Shown here in pieces: positions 33,863 through 42,112 of a DNA stretch of 64,000 nucleotides. The stretch is taken from IMG/VR virus record IMGVR_UViG_3300048583_000056, positions 1-64,000 of that record; one strand, given 5' to 3'. The DNA comes from a virus. The notes beneath the pieces were generated by a model. That model saw nothing but the letters and a program-made list of their open reading frames with translations. It was not told where the DNA came from and did no database searches. The first letter of the stretch is position 1. Each line of letters starts with the position of its first letter. Made by a program: the position numbers and the translations under genes.

Positions 33863-34162
33863 ATGGAAGAGGAATTCGAAGATTCTAGTAAACTATTGAG
33901 CGAGCAAGAGTTGGAAGCACTTCTGAAGGAAGCTTTAACGACCAAACTAAAAGGTCAAAAAAAAGTTCCTAAGAAGGTTGAACTTAACAAGGCTTTAATT
34001 TCCACATTAACCGAGTTCCTCACATGTTTCAAAATTCTAGGTTATGATTACAACGGAGATCCGGTTAATCTGACGGTCTATAAAGAAAAGTTGGAGAAAT
34101 CTGCTTTAGATAATCAGTTTATGGAAGAGGTTAGTAAATTCATGAGTAGTAAAATGGGATGA
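33863..34162 (+). CDS. hypothetical late protein, possible gp33-like
   Basis: 99 aa. Acidic N-terminus (EEEFEDSSKLLSEQELEALL), a basic middle and two C-terminal helices. Size and a late promoter would suit a late-transcription coactivator like T4 gp33 (112 aa), but no sequence similarity can be claimed. Confidence 0.55.
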   Translation: MEEEFEDSSKLLSEQELEALLKEALTTKLKGQKKVPKKVELNKALISTLTEFLTCFKILGYDYNGDPVNLTVYKEKLEKSALDNQFMEEVSKFMSSKMG

Positions 34163-34455
34163 TCTGGAAGAAACCTAAATGGAATAAGGCTTTAGCTCTT
34201 GGCGACACTTATGGTGTTCTCGATGGTGATTATAAAGGATACACACTAATTTATATTAAGAGTGTAAAGAACCAACACGCATTCTGCTCTATCTTCGATG
34301 GGAAGATGGATTATAGTTGGATTCCGAAAAAAGATTTTGATTTTGGACTGGAGAATGGTATTATCGAATTTGCCACCATCCAACCTAGCCTAGCAGCAAA
34401 AAATGAGATTAAAAAAATTGCCGAACCTAAAATCAAAGATCCAGAAGGAGTTTGA
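34159..34455 (+). CDS. hypothetical protein before gp61
   Basis: 98 aa, beta-rich with many Lys and Trp (MIWKKPKWNKALALGDTYG). ATGA overlap with the previous gene and a 53-bp overlap with gp61. Function unknown. Confidence 0.65.
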   Translation: MIWKKPKWNKALALGDTYGVLDGDYKGYTLIYIKSVKNQHAFCSIFDGKMDYSWIPKKDFDFGLENGIIEFATIQPSLAAKNEIKKIAEPKIKDPEGV

Positions 34456-35476
34456 TTTTGATTTGCCAGTAGATTACGTTGTCTCTAAATTTTATGAGTT
34501 GGGCTATAAGGTTAGTCATAACAAAGCTCTAGGTAGTTACCAATCATGCTGCCCTCTGTGTAGAGAGGGTAAGTCATGGGGTAAAAAGAAACGATGTGTT
34601 TATACCCCTTCAGAGGGTATTATCGGTTGTTATAATTGCGGTGAAGTTTTGTCCACGTATAATTGGATCAGACGAGTCTCTGGCATGACTCATAAAGAGT
34701 TGGCTGATGCTCTAGAAGCTGATAATTATGATATCTACACAACATTCGAGGAAAATACTCGACCAGAGATAGTTGTTGCTACTCTCCCAGAAGATTCTAT
34801 CAATCTTTTTGACCCAATTCAGAAGAAATTCTATGCTAATGATAAGAAGGTCAAGTTCACTCTGGACTACATCAAGAAGAGACGACTAGACACGGCGGTA
34901 AATCGCCCTGATGCCCTCTATATCAGCCTCAAGGACAAGTTCCAAGGTGATAGACTAGTCATCCCATTCAAGGACGAGCAAGGGGATATTGTGTTCTTCC
35001 AAACTAGGAAGTTGTTCGACTATGACGACAAGCCAAGTTACCTTTCTAAACTCAAAGCAGACAAGACTTTGTATGGGATTGATAAGATTGATCCTAATAT
35101 GGATACCGTCTTCCTATTCGAGGGACCAATCGATGCATTCTTTGTCAAGAATGGTATTGGAGTGGCTGGTATTAATAAAGGTCATCATACCTTAACCCCT
35201 ACTCAGAAGGAACAGATGGAATCTTTGAGACTTTTCAAAAAGATTTGGGTTCTAGATTCACAATGGAAGGACGAGACCGCTAGAGAGAAGACTATATCTC
35301 TTTTGGAATTGGGTGAAACCGTATTTATCTGGCCAAAGAAGTGGGGAGAGGCTTACAAAGACCTCAATGAGATGTGCATCGACTGTGAAATTGACCAAAT
35401 CTCACCGGAGTTCATAAAAAAGAACGCTGTTTCTGGAATGAACAGCGTTCTTAAATTTAAAATGATGATTCGTTAA
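34403..35476 (+). CDS. 61: DNA primase gp61
   Basis: 357 aa (T4 342). The zinc-binding domain uses CPLC (50-53) and CYNC (76-79); the Toprim-like core has FLFEGPIDAFF near 237 and WVLDSQWKDE further on. Known: synthesises primers with helicase gp41. The last ~18 codons encode a 12-bp hairpin, so a transcription terminator is embedded in the coding end. Confidence 0.9.
   Translation: MRLKKLPNLKSKIQKEFDFDLPVDYVVSKFYELGYKVSHNKALGSYQSCCPLCREGKSWGKKKRCVYTPSEGIIGCYNCGEVLSTYNWIRRVSGMTHKELADALEADNYDIYTTFEENTRPEIVVATLPEDSINLFDPIQKKFYANDKKVKFTLDYIKKRRLDTAVNRPDALYISLKDKFQGDRLVIPFKDEQGDIVFFQTRKLFDYDDKPSYLSKLKADKTLYGIDKIDPNMDTVFLFEGPIDAFFVKNGIGVAGINKGHHTLTPTQKEQMESLRLFKKIWVLDSQWKDETAREKTISLLELGETVFIWPKKWGEAYKDLNEMCIDCEIDQISPEFIKKNAVSGMNSVLKFKMMIR
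35420..35452 (+). terminator. terminator-like hairpin inside the 3' end of gp61
   Basis: AAGAACGCTGTT, a 9-nt loop, then AACAGCGTTCTT: a perfect 12-bp stem followed by TAAATTT. It lies in coding sequence 24 nt before the gp61 stop and just upstream of an independent promoter, consistent with insulation of the next gene. Confidence 0.65.
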
Positions 35477-35493
35477 TTCGTCTAGCAGAAAGC

Positions 35494-35521
35494 TTGACAA
35501 ATTGGGAAAAGTTGCTATGAT
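35494..35521 (+). promoter_or_regulatory. near-consensus sigma-70 promoter
   Basis: TTGACA (35494-35499), 16 nt, TATGAT (35516-35521). Unlike the other early promoters it leaves ~52 nt of leader before the ATG at 35581. Confidence 0.8.
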
Positions 35522-35557
35522 ACAGAGACATCAGAGGGCTTTCCGACGATAAATCAA

Positions 35558-35580
35558 ATACTCAAAATACTCAAAATACT
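35558..35580 (+). repeat. 9-bp tandem repeat abutting the start codon
   Basis: ATACTCAAA at 35558-35566 and 35567-35575, then ATACT, directly followed by ATG. It is unstructured and without a Shine-Dalgarno; could be a translational enhancer or slippage product. Confidence 0.6.
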
Positions 35581-36468
35581 ATGACAATCACAAAATATGA
35601 CAGCTCTAAAAATAAAGACTTTATCTATTCATCAATAAATGATTTACAGATCGATAAATCTCAGGGGGATGCTTACAAGGTAAGATTGAATAGTATGGGT
35701 ATAGACTGCTATACCCCTAGAAATGGATATGCTATCGCACCAGTCATAGTTGAAAACGGTGATGAACTTTTCAACAGGTCTCTGTTTTTTACTTTAATGT
35801 CTGGAGGAAATCAAAAAATAAAGACAACCACCAAATCTATCCCAAAAACCAAACCAAAAACAACCATGAAACAAGTTGCCCCCGAAGTGATGTATACCCT
35901 TGATCACTTGAAAAAACATTTTATATTCGATAATATTAAAAAAGGAGGTGATCGTTTAAGAGTTAAACGTTACAACTCTGGAATATACACTTCTAAAGAA
36001 AGAGTTGTATATATCGATGGAGCATCCCCTAATACTAGCGGTAAAGTAGAAATTGGTGCTAATACTTATGATATTAGAGCAGTAATCAAGTGTTTAAAAG
36101 ATAAACATCATTATTATCCGATTAGATCGTCCATCATCACACCAAATTTGAAAGATATTACCAAAGATGGTAAACTAGTATTTGGTATCGATGAAATTGA
36201 TTGTGTATTAAAAGTTAATAAGGTTCGCTGGAGCGATGTTGAACAATCAGAAGATCAAATGACTTTAGAATTGGATGATACTACCCCTGTTCTAGTAGAT
36301 ACTAGATTTGGTAATAATCCACCAGTTCCGGTTCCGAGTGAACCTCCTGTCACCACATACAAATATTTCGTGAAAATATTTGGAGACGATGGATTATCGT
36401 ATCAAGTCCCATTAACCGCAGAAAATACGAAGAAGACTCTATCCTTTTTGACAGAGTTGGTGAGTTAA
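35581..36468 (+). CDS. hypothetical early protein with its own strong promoter
   Basis: 295 aa, not recognised. Three parts can be seen: an N-terminal ~80 residues; a Lys/Thr/Pro-rich linker (TKSIPKTKPKTTMKQ) at ~87-101; a beta-rich middle; and a Pro-rich linker (NPPVPVPSEPPV) before a C-terminal ~45-residue domain (TYKYFVKIFGDDGLSYQVPL). It is isolated between the gp61 terminator and a convergent late gene with a 4-bp overlap. The strong promoter suggests early, high expression, as for host-takeover or anti-defence proteins; that is inference. Confidence 0.75.
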   Translation: MTITKYDSSKNKDFIYSSINDLQIDKSQGDAYKVRLNSMGIDCYTPRNGYAIAPVIVENGDELFNRSLFFTLMSGGNQKIKTTTKSIPKTKPKTTMKQVAPEVMYTLDHLKKHFIFDNIKKGGDRLRVKRYNSGIYTSKERVVYIDGASPNTSGKVEIGANTYDIRAVIKCLKDKHHYYPIRSSIITPNLKDITKDGKLVFGIDEIDCVLKVNKVRWSDVEQSEDQMTLELDDTTPVLVDTRFGNNPPVPVPSEPPVTTYKYFVKIFGDDGLSYQVPLTAENTKKTLSFLTELVS

Positions 36469-36908
36469 ACGTATTTATATCTGCTGTTTGCAGTTTGCGC
36501 CATGAATCCTAAGAAGTTTTGATGCAAGGATGCCAAGTCAGCAGCCACACGGGAGATCTTAGTTTGTTGTGATTGCTTCATTTTGTCCATAACTGTGTCT
36601 GGTTCAGCAGCAGCAAGACGAGATTGGATAGAAGTTGGATCTTCAGAGTTTAGGAACGATAGGAATCCTTCGATTTCGGTGATCCAAGATTGAAGTTCAT
36701 CGATAGTTTGTTGATTCTTTTGAGACATCGCATCAGCAACTTGCTTGGATGTCTGGTCAACCTCACCATTAGTGTTGGGAGTCATATCCAGTTCAAAATC
36801 TGCTGGATTAGTCCCATCGTCTAGGGATGATTCCATAGCTGCGCGTTCCATGTCACTCGCATCAGATTCACGAAGAGCTAGTATGAAATTCTTTTTGAAC
36901 TTAGTCAT
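36465..36908 (-). CDS. putative capsid-targeted late protein
   Basis: 147 aa. The leader MTKFKKNFILALRE-SDAS ends in L-x-E. The rest is helical: WITEIEGFLSFLN and KISRVAADLASLHQNFLGF recall small virion proteins of T4-like aquatic phages (from memory). TAAATA lies 5 nt before the ATG. Convergent with the gene ending at 36468. Confidence 0.7.
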   Translation of the reverse strand: MTKFKKNFILALRESDASDMERAAMESSLDDGTNPADFELDMTPNTNGEVDQTSKQVADAMSQKNQQTIDELQSWITEIEGFLSFLNSEDPTSIQSRLAAAEPDTVMDKMKQSQQTKISRVAADLASLHQNFLGFMAQTANSRYKYV

Positions 36909-36913
36909 GAGTA

Positions 36914-36919
36914 TATTTA
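36914..36919 (-). promoter_or_regulatory. late TAAATA promoter
   Basis: TAAATA on the minus strand, 5 nt before the ATG at 36908. Its 16-base context through the ATG is identical to sites at 53837 and 54825 (CTAAATATACTCATG). Confidence 0.75.
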
Positions 36920-36930
36920 GTCAAATGTGT

Positions 36931-36936
36931 TAAATA
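36931..36936 (+). promoter_or_regulatory. late TAAATA promoter
   Basis: TAAATA 5 nt before the ATG at 36942, divergent from 36914-36919. Confidence 0.7.
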
Positions 36937-36941
36937 TTCCT

Positions 36942-37337
36942 ATGGCTACTAAGGGAGAATCTCCGTATTCAACAAAATTTGCATCACCAGATATAGATCA
37001 TAATCTAGATCCGTCTGCACAGATGAAGAAATATAAAAAAGAGGAGAGAGAGACCCATGCTGGGCCTAATGCTCTACCATATGAGATGCAGAACCTACCA
37101 CAATACTTTGGCGCTATGGTGGACAACGGAATGCAGGCAGCTAAGTGCATCGAAGATCTTTTAAAGACAAAAGATGTCAAACATAAGGAAGAACTCCTAA
37201 AATTGAAGAAAAATACCGAGAAGATGGTCCTATATCTCATGCAAAATGTTGATTATGTCCTCGAAAAATACACCATCGGTGCTAAACACGCGATGGATGA
37301 CCTCGAAGATGCTAAGTTAGAAGACGAATTGTATTGA
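36942..37337 (+). CDS. hypothetical late protein
   Basis: 131 aa from the ATG at 36942, placed by the late promoter (an in-frame GTG at 36927 overlaps the box itself). Highly charged; helical middle with many Lys and Met; acidic C-terminus (DDLEDAKLEDELY). Unknown; expected in virion or assembly. Confidence 0.7.
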   Translation: MATKGESPYSTKFASPDIDHNLDPSAQMKKYKKEERETHAGPNALPYEMQNLPQYFGAMVDNGMQAAKCIEDLLKTKDVKHKEELLKLKKNTEKMVLYLMQNVDYVLEKYTIGAKHAMDDLEDAKLEDELY

Positions 37338-37361
37338 TTTTTGGTCAAAGACTGCTAAAAT
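37334..37361 (+). promoter_or_regulatory. early-type promoter
   Basis: TTGATT (37334-37339), 16 nt, TAAAAT (37356-37361), 5 nt to the ATG at 37367. Confidence 0.6.
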
Positions 37362-37366
37362 AGGGT

Positions 37367-37837
37367 ATGTTAAACGATATTTGGAAGAAGCGTGCGGTCA
37401 TTTTTGGTGTTTGGACCCTATTAATACTTGCATTCTCCGCAAGTTCACCATTTGGTATAGAGTTCAAGACGATTTTCCCTATGCTTCTCGCGGCACCTTT
37501 GGGGGTGTTAACATATCTGATGTATAAAGATCCAGATCCACAAGATAATGAGGAAATTATAGCTCTCACAGAGACTATTACAGACTTTGAGAAGATTGTG
37601 GAAGAACAAATCATCGTAATCAAGGAATATGAAGACATTTTTGATACTCAACTGGTAGAATTACCATGTGTATGTGGTGGAAACACCTTTAAAGGTCTGT
37701 TTTCCCCAAATACAGAGAACTTAGTGGAGTGTGAGAAGTGTAAAAATCGTTATCAGGTTACTATTAACTACGATACGGTGCTTTTGAGTGAACCACTCGA
37801 CCAGAAGTCTCTCGAAAGAGAACTTGGGCAAATCTAA
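37367..37837 (+). CDS. membrane protein with coiled coil and zinc ribbon
   Basis: 156 aa. Two hydrophobic segments (about 10-25 and 37-52) form an N-terminal hairpin in the inner membrane. A Glu/Ile-rich coiled coil follows (~62-95), then a Cys set CVCGG...CEKC suited to zinc (about 102-126). Known: similar membrane/zinc-ribbon proteins occur in T4-like cyanophages, function unknown. Confidence 0.75.
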   Translation: MLNDIWKKRAVIFGVWTLLILAFSASSPFGIEFKTIFPMLLAAPLGVLTYLMYKDPDPQDNEEIIALTETITDFEKIVEEQIIVIKEYEDIFDTQLVELPCVCGGNTFKGLFSPNTENLVECEKCKNRYQVTINYDTVLLSEPLDQKSLERELGQI

Positions 37838-37867
37838 TCATAAAACACTAGGCCATAATCAGTTTAA

Positions 37868-38062
37868 ATGAAAAGAAAACTGAGGGATAGTGATGTGGCG
37901 TTGTGGAGATCGTGTTGTTTTGATAAACTAGTGGAGTGGGATTGCTATTGTTCGTGGGGTTGTAATAGTTGTGATATTTCTTGGCAGTGTTCGATCTGTA
38001 ATGCCAGATATACAGACTCGGATGTAGCCAGATTGAAAGATAAGTGTAAAACACTAGTGTAA
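37868..38062 (+). CDS. small Cys-rich putative zinc-binding protein
   Basis: 64 aa with ten Cys, including CYCSWGCNSC and CSIC. Tight CxC/CxxC spacing suggests one or two zinc sites. Thirty bp after the membrane protein gene; probably the same transcript. Confidence 0.65.
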   Translation: MKRKLRDSDVALWRSCCFDKLVEWDCYCSWGCNSCDISWQCSICNARYTDSDVARLKDKCKTLV

Positions 38063-38077
38063 ATTCATTTAACCCTT

Positions 38078-38314
38078 ATGAAAACAGTCTCAATAGAGAA
38101 GCAGGATGGGTCCATGGAGGAAATGGGCGTGGAAGAGTTCACAAGATGGATGTGTTTAGTAGAAGCGTTCCACTTTATCGAAGAAAAAGCTAAAGATCTT
38201 AACGTTGATTGGGTAGATTTGGTCAAACCCTTAGCGGTTGAGACTTATATCAAGTCCAGATACGATGGAATGCTCCATGATGTAAAGTGTGAGGTGGAAT
38301 TAGGGCTATTATGA
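38078..38314 (+). CDS. hypothetical small protein
   Basis: 78 aa, acidic, helical (VEEFTRWMCLVEAFHFIEEKA). Converges on the glycosyltransferase gene with a 6-bp overlap. Not recognised. Confidence 0.6.
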   Translation: MKTVSIEKQDGSMEEMGVEEFTRWMCLVEAFHFIEEKAKDLNVDWVDLVKPLAVETYIKSRYDGMLHDVKCEVELGLL

Positions 38315-39097
38315 CTTAATAACACCTTTGAAGTGCTCTTTTAGCTGTGAAGTATCCAAACCAAGTTCTTCGAAGCCGATTAAGTAGTTATTATACCTCT
38401 CAGAGAGGATATTCGGGTATGTAATACCATTTGGTCGTTCGAAACGATGTAACCATCTTAAAAATGGGAGACACAGAGTCTTTTTACCATGTTTACGATA
38501 CTTTTCATGGATGTAACCCTCTTCTCCACCAAATCCTCTGAAGTCTTTGTTGTAACCCAGCCAAGAGTCTTTACGACAAGAGAACAATCCCATGCCTTGA
38601 GCGGGTATTTCGAATGGTTCATCGTAAATATTGATACCCCTAGGGTCGGTTCCCCACTTTCCCCACATATATCCATCCCATATTAAGTCAAAATGAGTGG
38701 AAATACTCTTCATATCGTCATAAACGAGTGGCCCTTGGAGTAAATTACCATCATCTAGACCAGCCTCGTAAAACATTATGAGTCTTTTTAGAGATCCGGG
38801 GTGAACCAGAACATGTGAGTCTAAACAAAGAACGTAAGGAGTATCTGCAAGATCAAAAACCTTATTTTTTACTGAAGTTGACTTGTATTTGGTGAATGGG
38901 AGGTATTGAACAGGCTCTTTAATCCATTCCAAGAGTTTTCGATTGGAAATTCCATGATTACTATTGGGATTGTTGTCAATAATGACGAATTCAATGTCTT
39001 CTAAAATTTCTGGATGAAACATTCGAATATTTTGGATGGTGAAATACAATCCATCGTAATCATCGTGAGTTGCCATCCCAATTGTAAGCTTTTTCAT
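38309..39097 (-). CDS. glycosyltransferase, GT-A (family 2)
   Basis: 262 aa. KLTIGMATHDDYDGL (3-17), EFVIIDNNPNS (36-46) and VLCLDSHVLVHPGSL (89-103, DxH as metal site) are GT2 landmarks; the C-terminal FGGEEGYIHEKYRKHG resembles the catalytic-base region. It lies directly downstream of two Thr-rich surface-type proteins in the same orientation, which are possible acceptors. Confidence 0.85.
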   Translation of the reverse strand: MKKLTIGMATHDDYDGLYFTIQNIRMFHPEILEDIEFVIIDNNPNSNHGISNRKLLEWIKEPVQYLPFTKYKSTSVKNKVFDLADTPYVLCLDSHVLVHPGSLKRLIMFYEAGLDDGNLLQGPLVYDDMKSISTHFDLIWDGYMWGKWGTDPRGINIYDEPFEIPAQGMGLFSCRKDSWLGYNKDFRGFGGEEGYIHEKYRKHGKKTLCLPFLRWLHRFERPNGITYPNILSERYNNYLIGFEELGLDTSQLKEHFKGVIKS

Positions 39098-39107
39098 ACT
39101 CTAATTA

Positions 39108-39824
39108 TCAAAAATTGAGATAATTGCAACCTTCTTCGGGTCTTATTGACATAAAACTAAGAGATGGGGCTAATGTCGTAGAAGTAGTGGGTATTATAGG
39201 GGCAGCAGTGGTTGTAGTGGTCACAATATTAAGAGAAAGAGACTTGTCTGCGACTGGTGGATTGGTTGTGATGGACACATTCAACCCATTAATAGTCGTC
39301 GGTAAAACAAATACTAATTCTTCTGGAAATAATTCTTCTAAACCTTCATCGGGACAGCAACAAACACAAGAAAGTTCTTCTGTTTCTGTCCCATCTGGAC
39401 AAGCAAAATCAAAATTAAAGGAAAAGCTTTCTCCGTCCCCACCACTATATGTTAAATCTTGTATGACTACAGGGTTGACTAAATTAGAACCCACTAAATC
39501 ATATGCTCTGATCCCAACAGTTCCGAAATTTCCGAACCCATTCATTTGAACATTGATCATGTTCAATGTATTTGTGCCAATATTTAATAAAGCATCATCG
39601 AACCTGTAAACATCCATGAGTGCTAATGGACAAGGAAAATCTGGTTGGGTTATAACTAAAGTCGGATCAACTGATCCTATAAAAACTGCACCAACTTGAG
39701 CATCCGCATTTAAATCCAATAATCCTAAGAGAGTGCCATTGATCACAATATTAAAATTGTCATCGATAACAGAGTTTTCGTTACATATTTGAAAAACGAT
39801 AACTTTACCGGGACAGAGTGCCAT
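39108..39824 (-). CDS. Thr/Pro-rich structural protein, paralogue A
   Basis: 238 aa. A beta-rich N-terminal domain (~1-140) is followed by CVCCCPDEG, a short domain (ELVFVLPTTINGLNVSI) and a Thr/Pro linker (TTTTTAAPIIPTTSTT), ending CNYLNF. The Cys cluster, the short domain and the C-terminal CNYLNF are shared with the neighbouring gene, so the pair arose by duplication. No signal peptide. Probably a virion surface or fibre-associated protein. Confidence 0.7.
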   Translation of the reverse strand: MALCPGKVIVFQICNENSVIDDNFNIVINGTLLGLLDLNADAQVGAVFIGSVDPTLVITQPDFPCPLALMDVYRFDDALLNIGTNTLNMINVQMNGFGNFGTVGIRAYDLVGSNLVNPVVIQDLTYSGGDGESFSFNFDFACPDGTETEELSCVCCCPDEGLEELFPEELVFVLPTTINGLNVSITTNPPVADKSLSLNIVTTTTTAAPIIPTTSTTLAPSLSFMSIRPEEGCNYLNF

Positions 39825-39827
39825 TTC

Positions 39828-40499
39828 TTAAAAATTTAAATAGTTACAATTAGTGTCCCCACATTTACAAGGATTTGTAGTAGAAATAGTGGTGGGGGGT
39901 GAAGTCTGAGTCGTAGTAGAAGTCTGAGTCGTAGTAGAAGTTTGTGTAGTATTTATATTAACAGATAATGAAGAAGATTTAATATTTGGTGTGGTCAATA
40001 ACGAAATAGATTGCCCATTTACTGGTAGGGGGAGTGTGAAAACCAAAGGTGCTATTGTTACAGTCGAAAAATCATCTGGACAACATCCACAGCAAGGCTT
40101 TGTAGTGGGTTCTGGCGAAGATGTTGTTGTTGTTGTTGTTGTTGTTGTTGTCCCAGAGGGTGCTGGTGTCGTCGTGGTGGTCGTTGGTGGAACCAACGAC
40201 ACACTTATCCCATAATCACCCACGACCGACCCAGAATATCCCCTAGCCTTTACCCAATACTCTGTCCCTGCTGCTAGACCCCAAACAATTTTGGCATTGG
40301 AGCCAACACCGCTATCATCATCCGACGTTATTAAAGTGATCGCATCTGTTTCATATAATTCTAAAAATGTATCAATCGAGCCATTCGTTTCTATTATATA
40401 ATCGCCAGAAAAAATTGTGAAAAAATTATACCACTCTTCTTCCGATGGATCGAAGTATGACGCATATGGCGGGTCATTAACAGTCAGAAGAACACTCAT
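39828..40499 (-). CDS. Thr-rich structural protein with PPC-like domain, paralogue B
   Basis: 223 aa. The N-terminal ~105 residues resemble bacterial pre-peptidase C-terminal (PPC) beta domains (SIDTFLELYETDAITLITSDDDSG in two pieces, then GTEYWVKARGYSG). A run of Thr coded by triplet repeats follows, then CCGCCPDD, a short domain like paralogue A's, a (TTTQTS) repeat and terminal CNYLNF. TAAATA lies 6 nt upstream of the ATG. Thr runs are typical of exposed, possibly O-glycosylated linkers. Confidence 0.7.
   Translation of the reverse strand: MSVLLTVNDPPYASYFDPSEEEWYNFFTIFSGDYIIETNGSIDTFLELYETDAITLITSDDDSGVGSNAKIVWGLAAGTEYWVKARGYSGSVVGDYGISVSLVPPTTTTTTPAPSGTTTTTTTTTTSSPEPTTKPCCGCCPDDFSTVTIAPLVFTLPLPVNGQSISLLTTPNIKSSSLSVNINTTQTSTTTQTSTTTQTSPPTTISTTNPCKCGDTNCNYLNF
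39901..39936. repeat. 18-bp tandem repeat in paralogue B
   Basis: GAAGTCTGAGTCGTAGTA occurs twice in tandem, then decays. Codes for repeated Thr/Gln/Ser hexads. Confidence 0.8.
40123..40151. repeat. GTT triplet microsatellite (poly-Thr)
   Basis: About nine GTT units in a row, read on the minus strand as ACA Thr codons. Length change would alter linker length without shifting the frame. Confidence 0.85.
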
Positions 40500-40505
40500 C
40501 TCCTA

Positions 40506-40511
40506 TATTTA
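40506..40511 (-). promoter_or_regulatory. late TAAATA promoter
   Basis: TAAATA on the minus strand, 6 nt before the ATG at 40499. AGGAG lies between them, one of the few Shine-Dalgarno-like sequences in the window. Confidence 0.65.
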
Positions 40512-41234
40512 GAATGGTATAGCCGATATACCAGATAATAATGTAAATGTTGTAGGTATGGATGCGGTTAAAGCAATCATAGGAATAATTTCATATGAAG
40601 GTAATTCTGTGCTACCATTCACATGAAAATTTTTCAAAAACATGGTTGATGGTGTGATGGAAACAGAAGATATCGGAGAACAGAATGAAAATCCCGGATA
40701 AACAATAGTATTATCCGATATCTGTAAACTACTTATAGTCACAGAAGTCAAATTTCTAAATTTATGATCGGGAGTTTTATAATCCACATACAATTTCTTC
40801 CCGGCATTAGAATATCTAAATCTCAAGGTTTGGTATACCTTGGTGGAAGAAGATAATACAAATCTTGTGTCTAATGCCGACAATGCTTGATTAAAAATCA
40901 CAGAATTGGTCGAATCTCTTATAACCAAACTATTAGCTTTAATAGATGATCTCGGAACACCAGATCTTATCGGAGTCGATAGTGCGAAATATCCAGTGGA
41001 GTCAAAAGCGATACCTATAACACTACTCAAAAGAGGATATCCTAGGTAATGTCCCGGATATGATGTTAGTCTCGGATTTAGTGTTAAGTATGTGCAAAAA
41101 CCATGTTGAGATCCGGTCAAAGCATATGTAAAACTCCAGACAACATCCCAGTTTAGGTTGTAGTCTTTTTTATCATCAATAAAACCAATATACTTGGCAC
41201 TTGATGATAATGATATGTTATAAGGGAAAGCCAT
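40509..41234 (-). CDS. lectin-like virion protein
   Basis: 241 aa, almost all beta with many Ser and Tyr. GIAFDSTGYFALS and TLRFRYSNAGKKLYVDYK fit the jelly-roll strands of legume-lectin/LamG-like domains; the remainder (~170-241) is a short beta extension. Likely a carbohydrate-binding tail or adhesion component. Similarity judged by eye; fold prediction needed. Confidence 0.55.
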   Translation of the reverse strand: MAFPYNISLSSSAKYIGFIDDKKDYNLNWDVVWSFTYALTGSQHGFCTYLTLNPRLTSYPGHYLGYPLLSSVIGIAFDSTGYFALSTPIRSGVPRSSIKANSLVIRDSTNSVIFNQALSALDTRFVLSSSTKVYQTLRFRYSNAGKKLYVDYKTPDHKFRNLTSVTISSLQISDNTIVYPGFSFCSPISSVSITPSTMFLKNFHVNGSTELPSYEIIPMIALTASIPTTFTLLSGISAIPF

Positions 41235-41235
41235 C

Positions 41236-42105
41236 TTAATATGATAGTAACAAGGTCACAACAGCATCAGCCTTTGATCCATCCGCGCTTAAAACTTGAA
41301 CTTGGCAACCAGTTGAAGACATAAATGTGGTTCTGGCAGAATATCCAACAGATGGAGTAATTCCAAATATTTGCACATTTGGTATCAAGTTTGCCGTGGG
41401 TAGTTGGGCATATTTGAATACGTAATGTCCAGTGGACAACTTATCAACCGATGTTATATGTCTAGAATAGTTTATAGTTGATGTGTTGCCATCATACTTG
41501 GCATATAATTGATTTGATTGGATGACTATATTGGAAGAAAGCGGGTTCATAGCAGAACCCGTAGAGCTTAGTCCATTAGAGGTCGAGGTTAATCCGCTAG
41601 AAACCGTAATAGTTTTTGTGGAAACCCTTTGGAATGGAATGTTTGCAGATAAGCCTATTCTACCACTATTTAAAATCAGTGGTGCATCGATTAGGTCAAT
41701 ACTCACAGAGTTGGCAGATAATGCATTCAAAGTTATCACATTTGATGAGTTGATGCTGATCAAATTACTTCCAGATGTATAAATCCCACCAACTTCTTTC
41801 CAGTCGGTGGTATTGCTTCCAATATTTCCAGATAGTGTGTATAATTTGTTGCTATCTATAATAAATCCAAAATCTCCAACAACCGCAGGGGATTTATTAA
41901 GTGCCAATGAAGCTAAACTCGTTTCATAACCTAAAAAAAGATTTCCAACAACATCTCCACCACTTAGAGAACCGTTTCCAACAAACAAACGTCTAGTATT
42001 AGTAGTATATACGGGTTCGCCTGATGTAAAAACAATATGTCTTCTATCGTTGTCTGAACCTTGTCGAAAAACAAGTTTTAAAATGGTATCTTGTAGAATA
42101 GTCAT
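41236..42105 (-). CDS. tail-fibre protein with MTD-like N-terminal domain
   Basis: 289 aa. The first ~55 residues (FRQGSDNDRRHIVFTSGEPVY, split here, then TTNTRRLFVGNGSLSGGDVVGN) match the intertwined N-terminal fold of phage tropism determinants: R-x-G, G-E-x, T-x-R-L-x-V-G-N-G, GG. The rest is beta-rich with LSAN/LSSN motifs. Resembles the next gene. Receptor-binding or fibre role. Confidence 0.7.
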   Translation of the reverse strand: MTILQDTILKLVFRQGSDNDRRHIVFTSGEPVYTTNTRRLFVGNGSLSGGDVVGNLFLGYETSLASLALNKSPAVVGDFGFIIDSNKLYTLSGNIGSNTTDWKEVGGIYTSGSNLISINSSNVITLNALSANSVSIDLIDAPLILNSGRIGLSANIPFQRVSTKTITVSSGLTSTSNGLSSTGSAMNPLSSNIVIQSNQLYAKYDGNTSTINYSRHITSVDKLSTGHYVFKYAQLPTANLIPNVQIFGITPSVGYSARTTFMSSTGCQVQVLSADGSKADAVVTLLLSY

Positions 42106-42112
42106 ATATTAA

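Noticed and set aside
37841-38055. Short repeat AAAACACTAG flanking the Cys-rich small gene
   Set aside because: Ten bases in AT-rich DNA, no further symmetry; probably chance.
39124-39549. 141-aa plus-strand frame in the Thr-rich gene region
   Set aside because: It is the mirror of low-complexity Thr/Pro codons on the minus strand (Val/Gly-rich) and has no promoter or start context.
40123-40151. Microsatellite as a phase-variation switch
   Set aside because: The unit is three bases, so length change cannot shift the frame; only linker length could vary.
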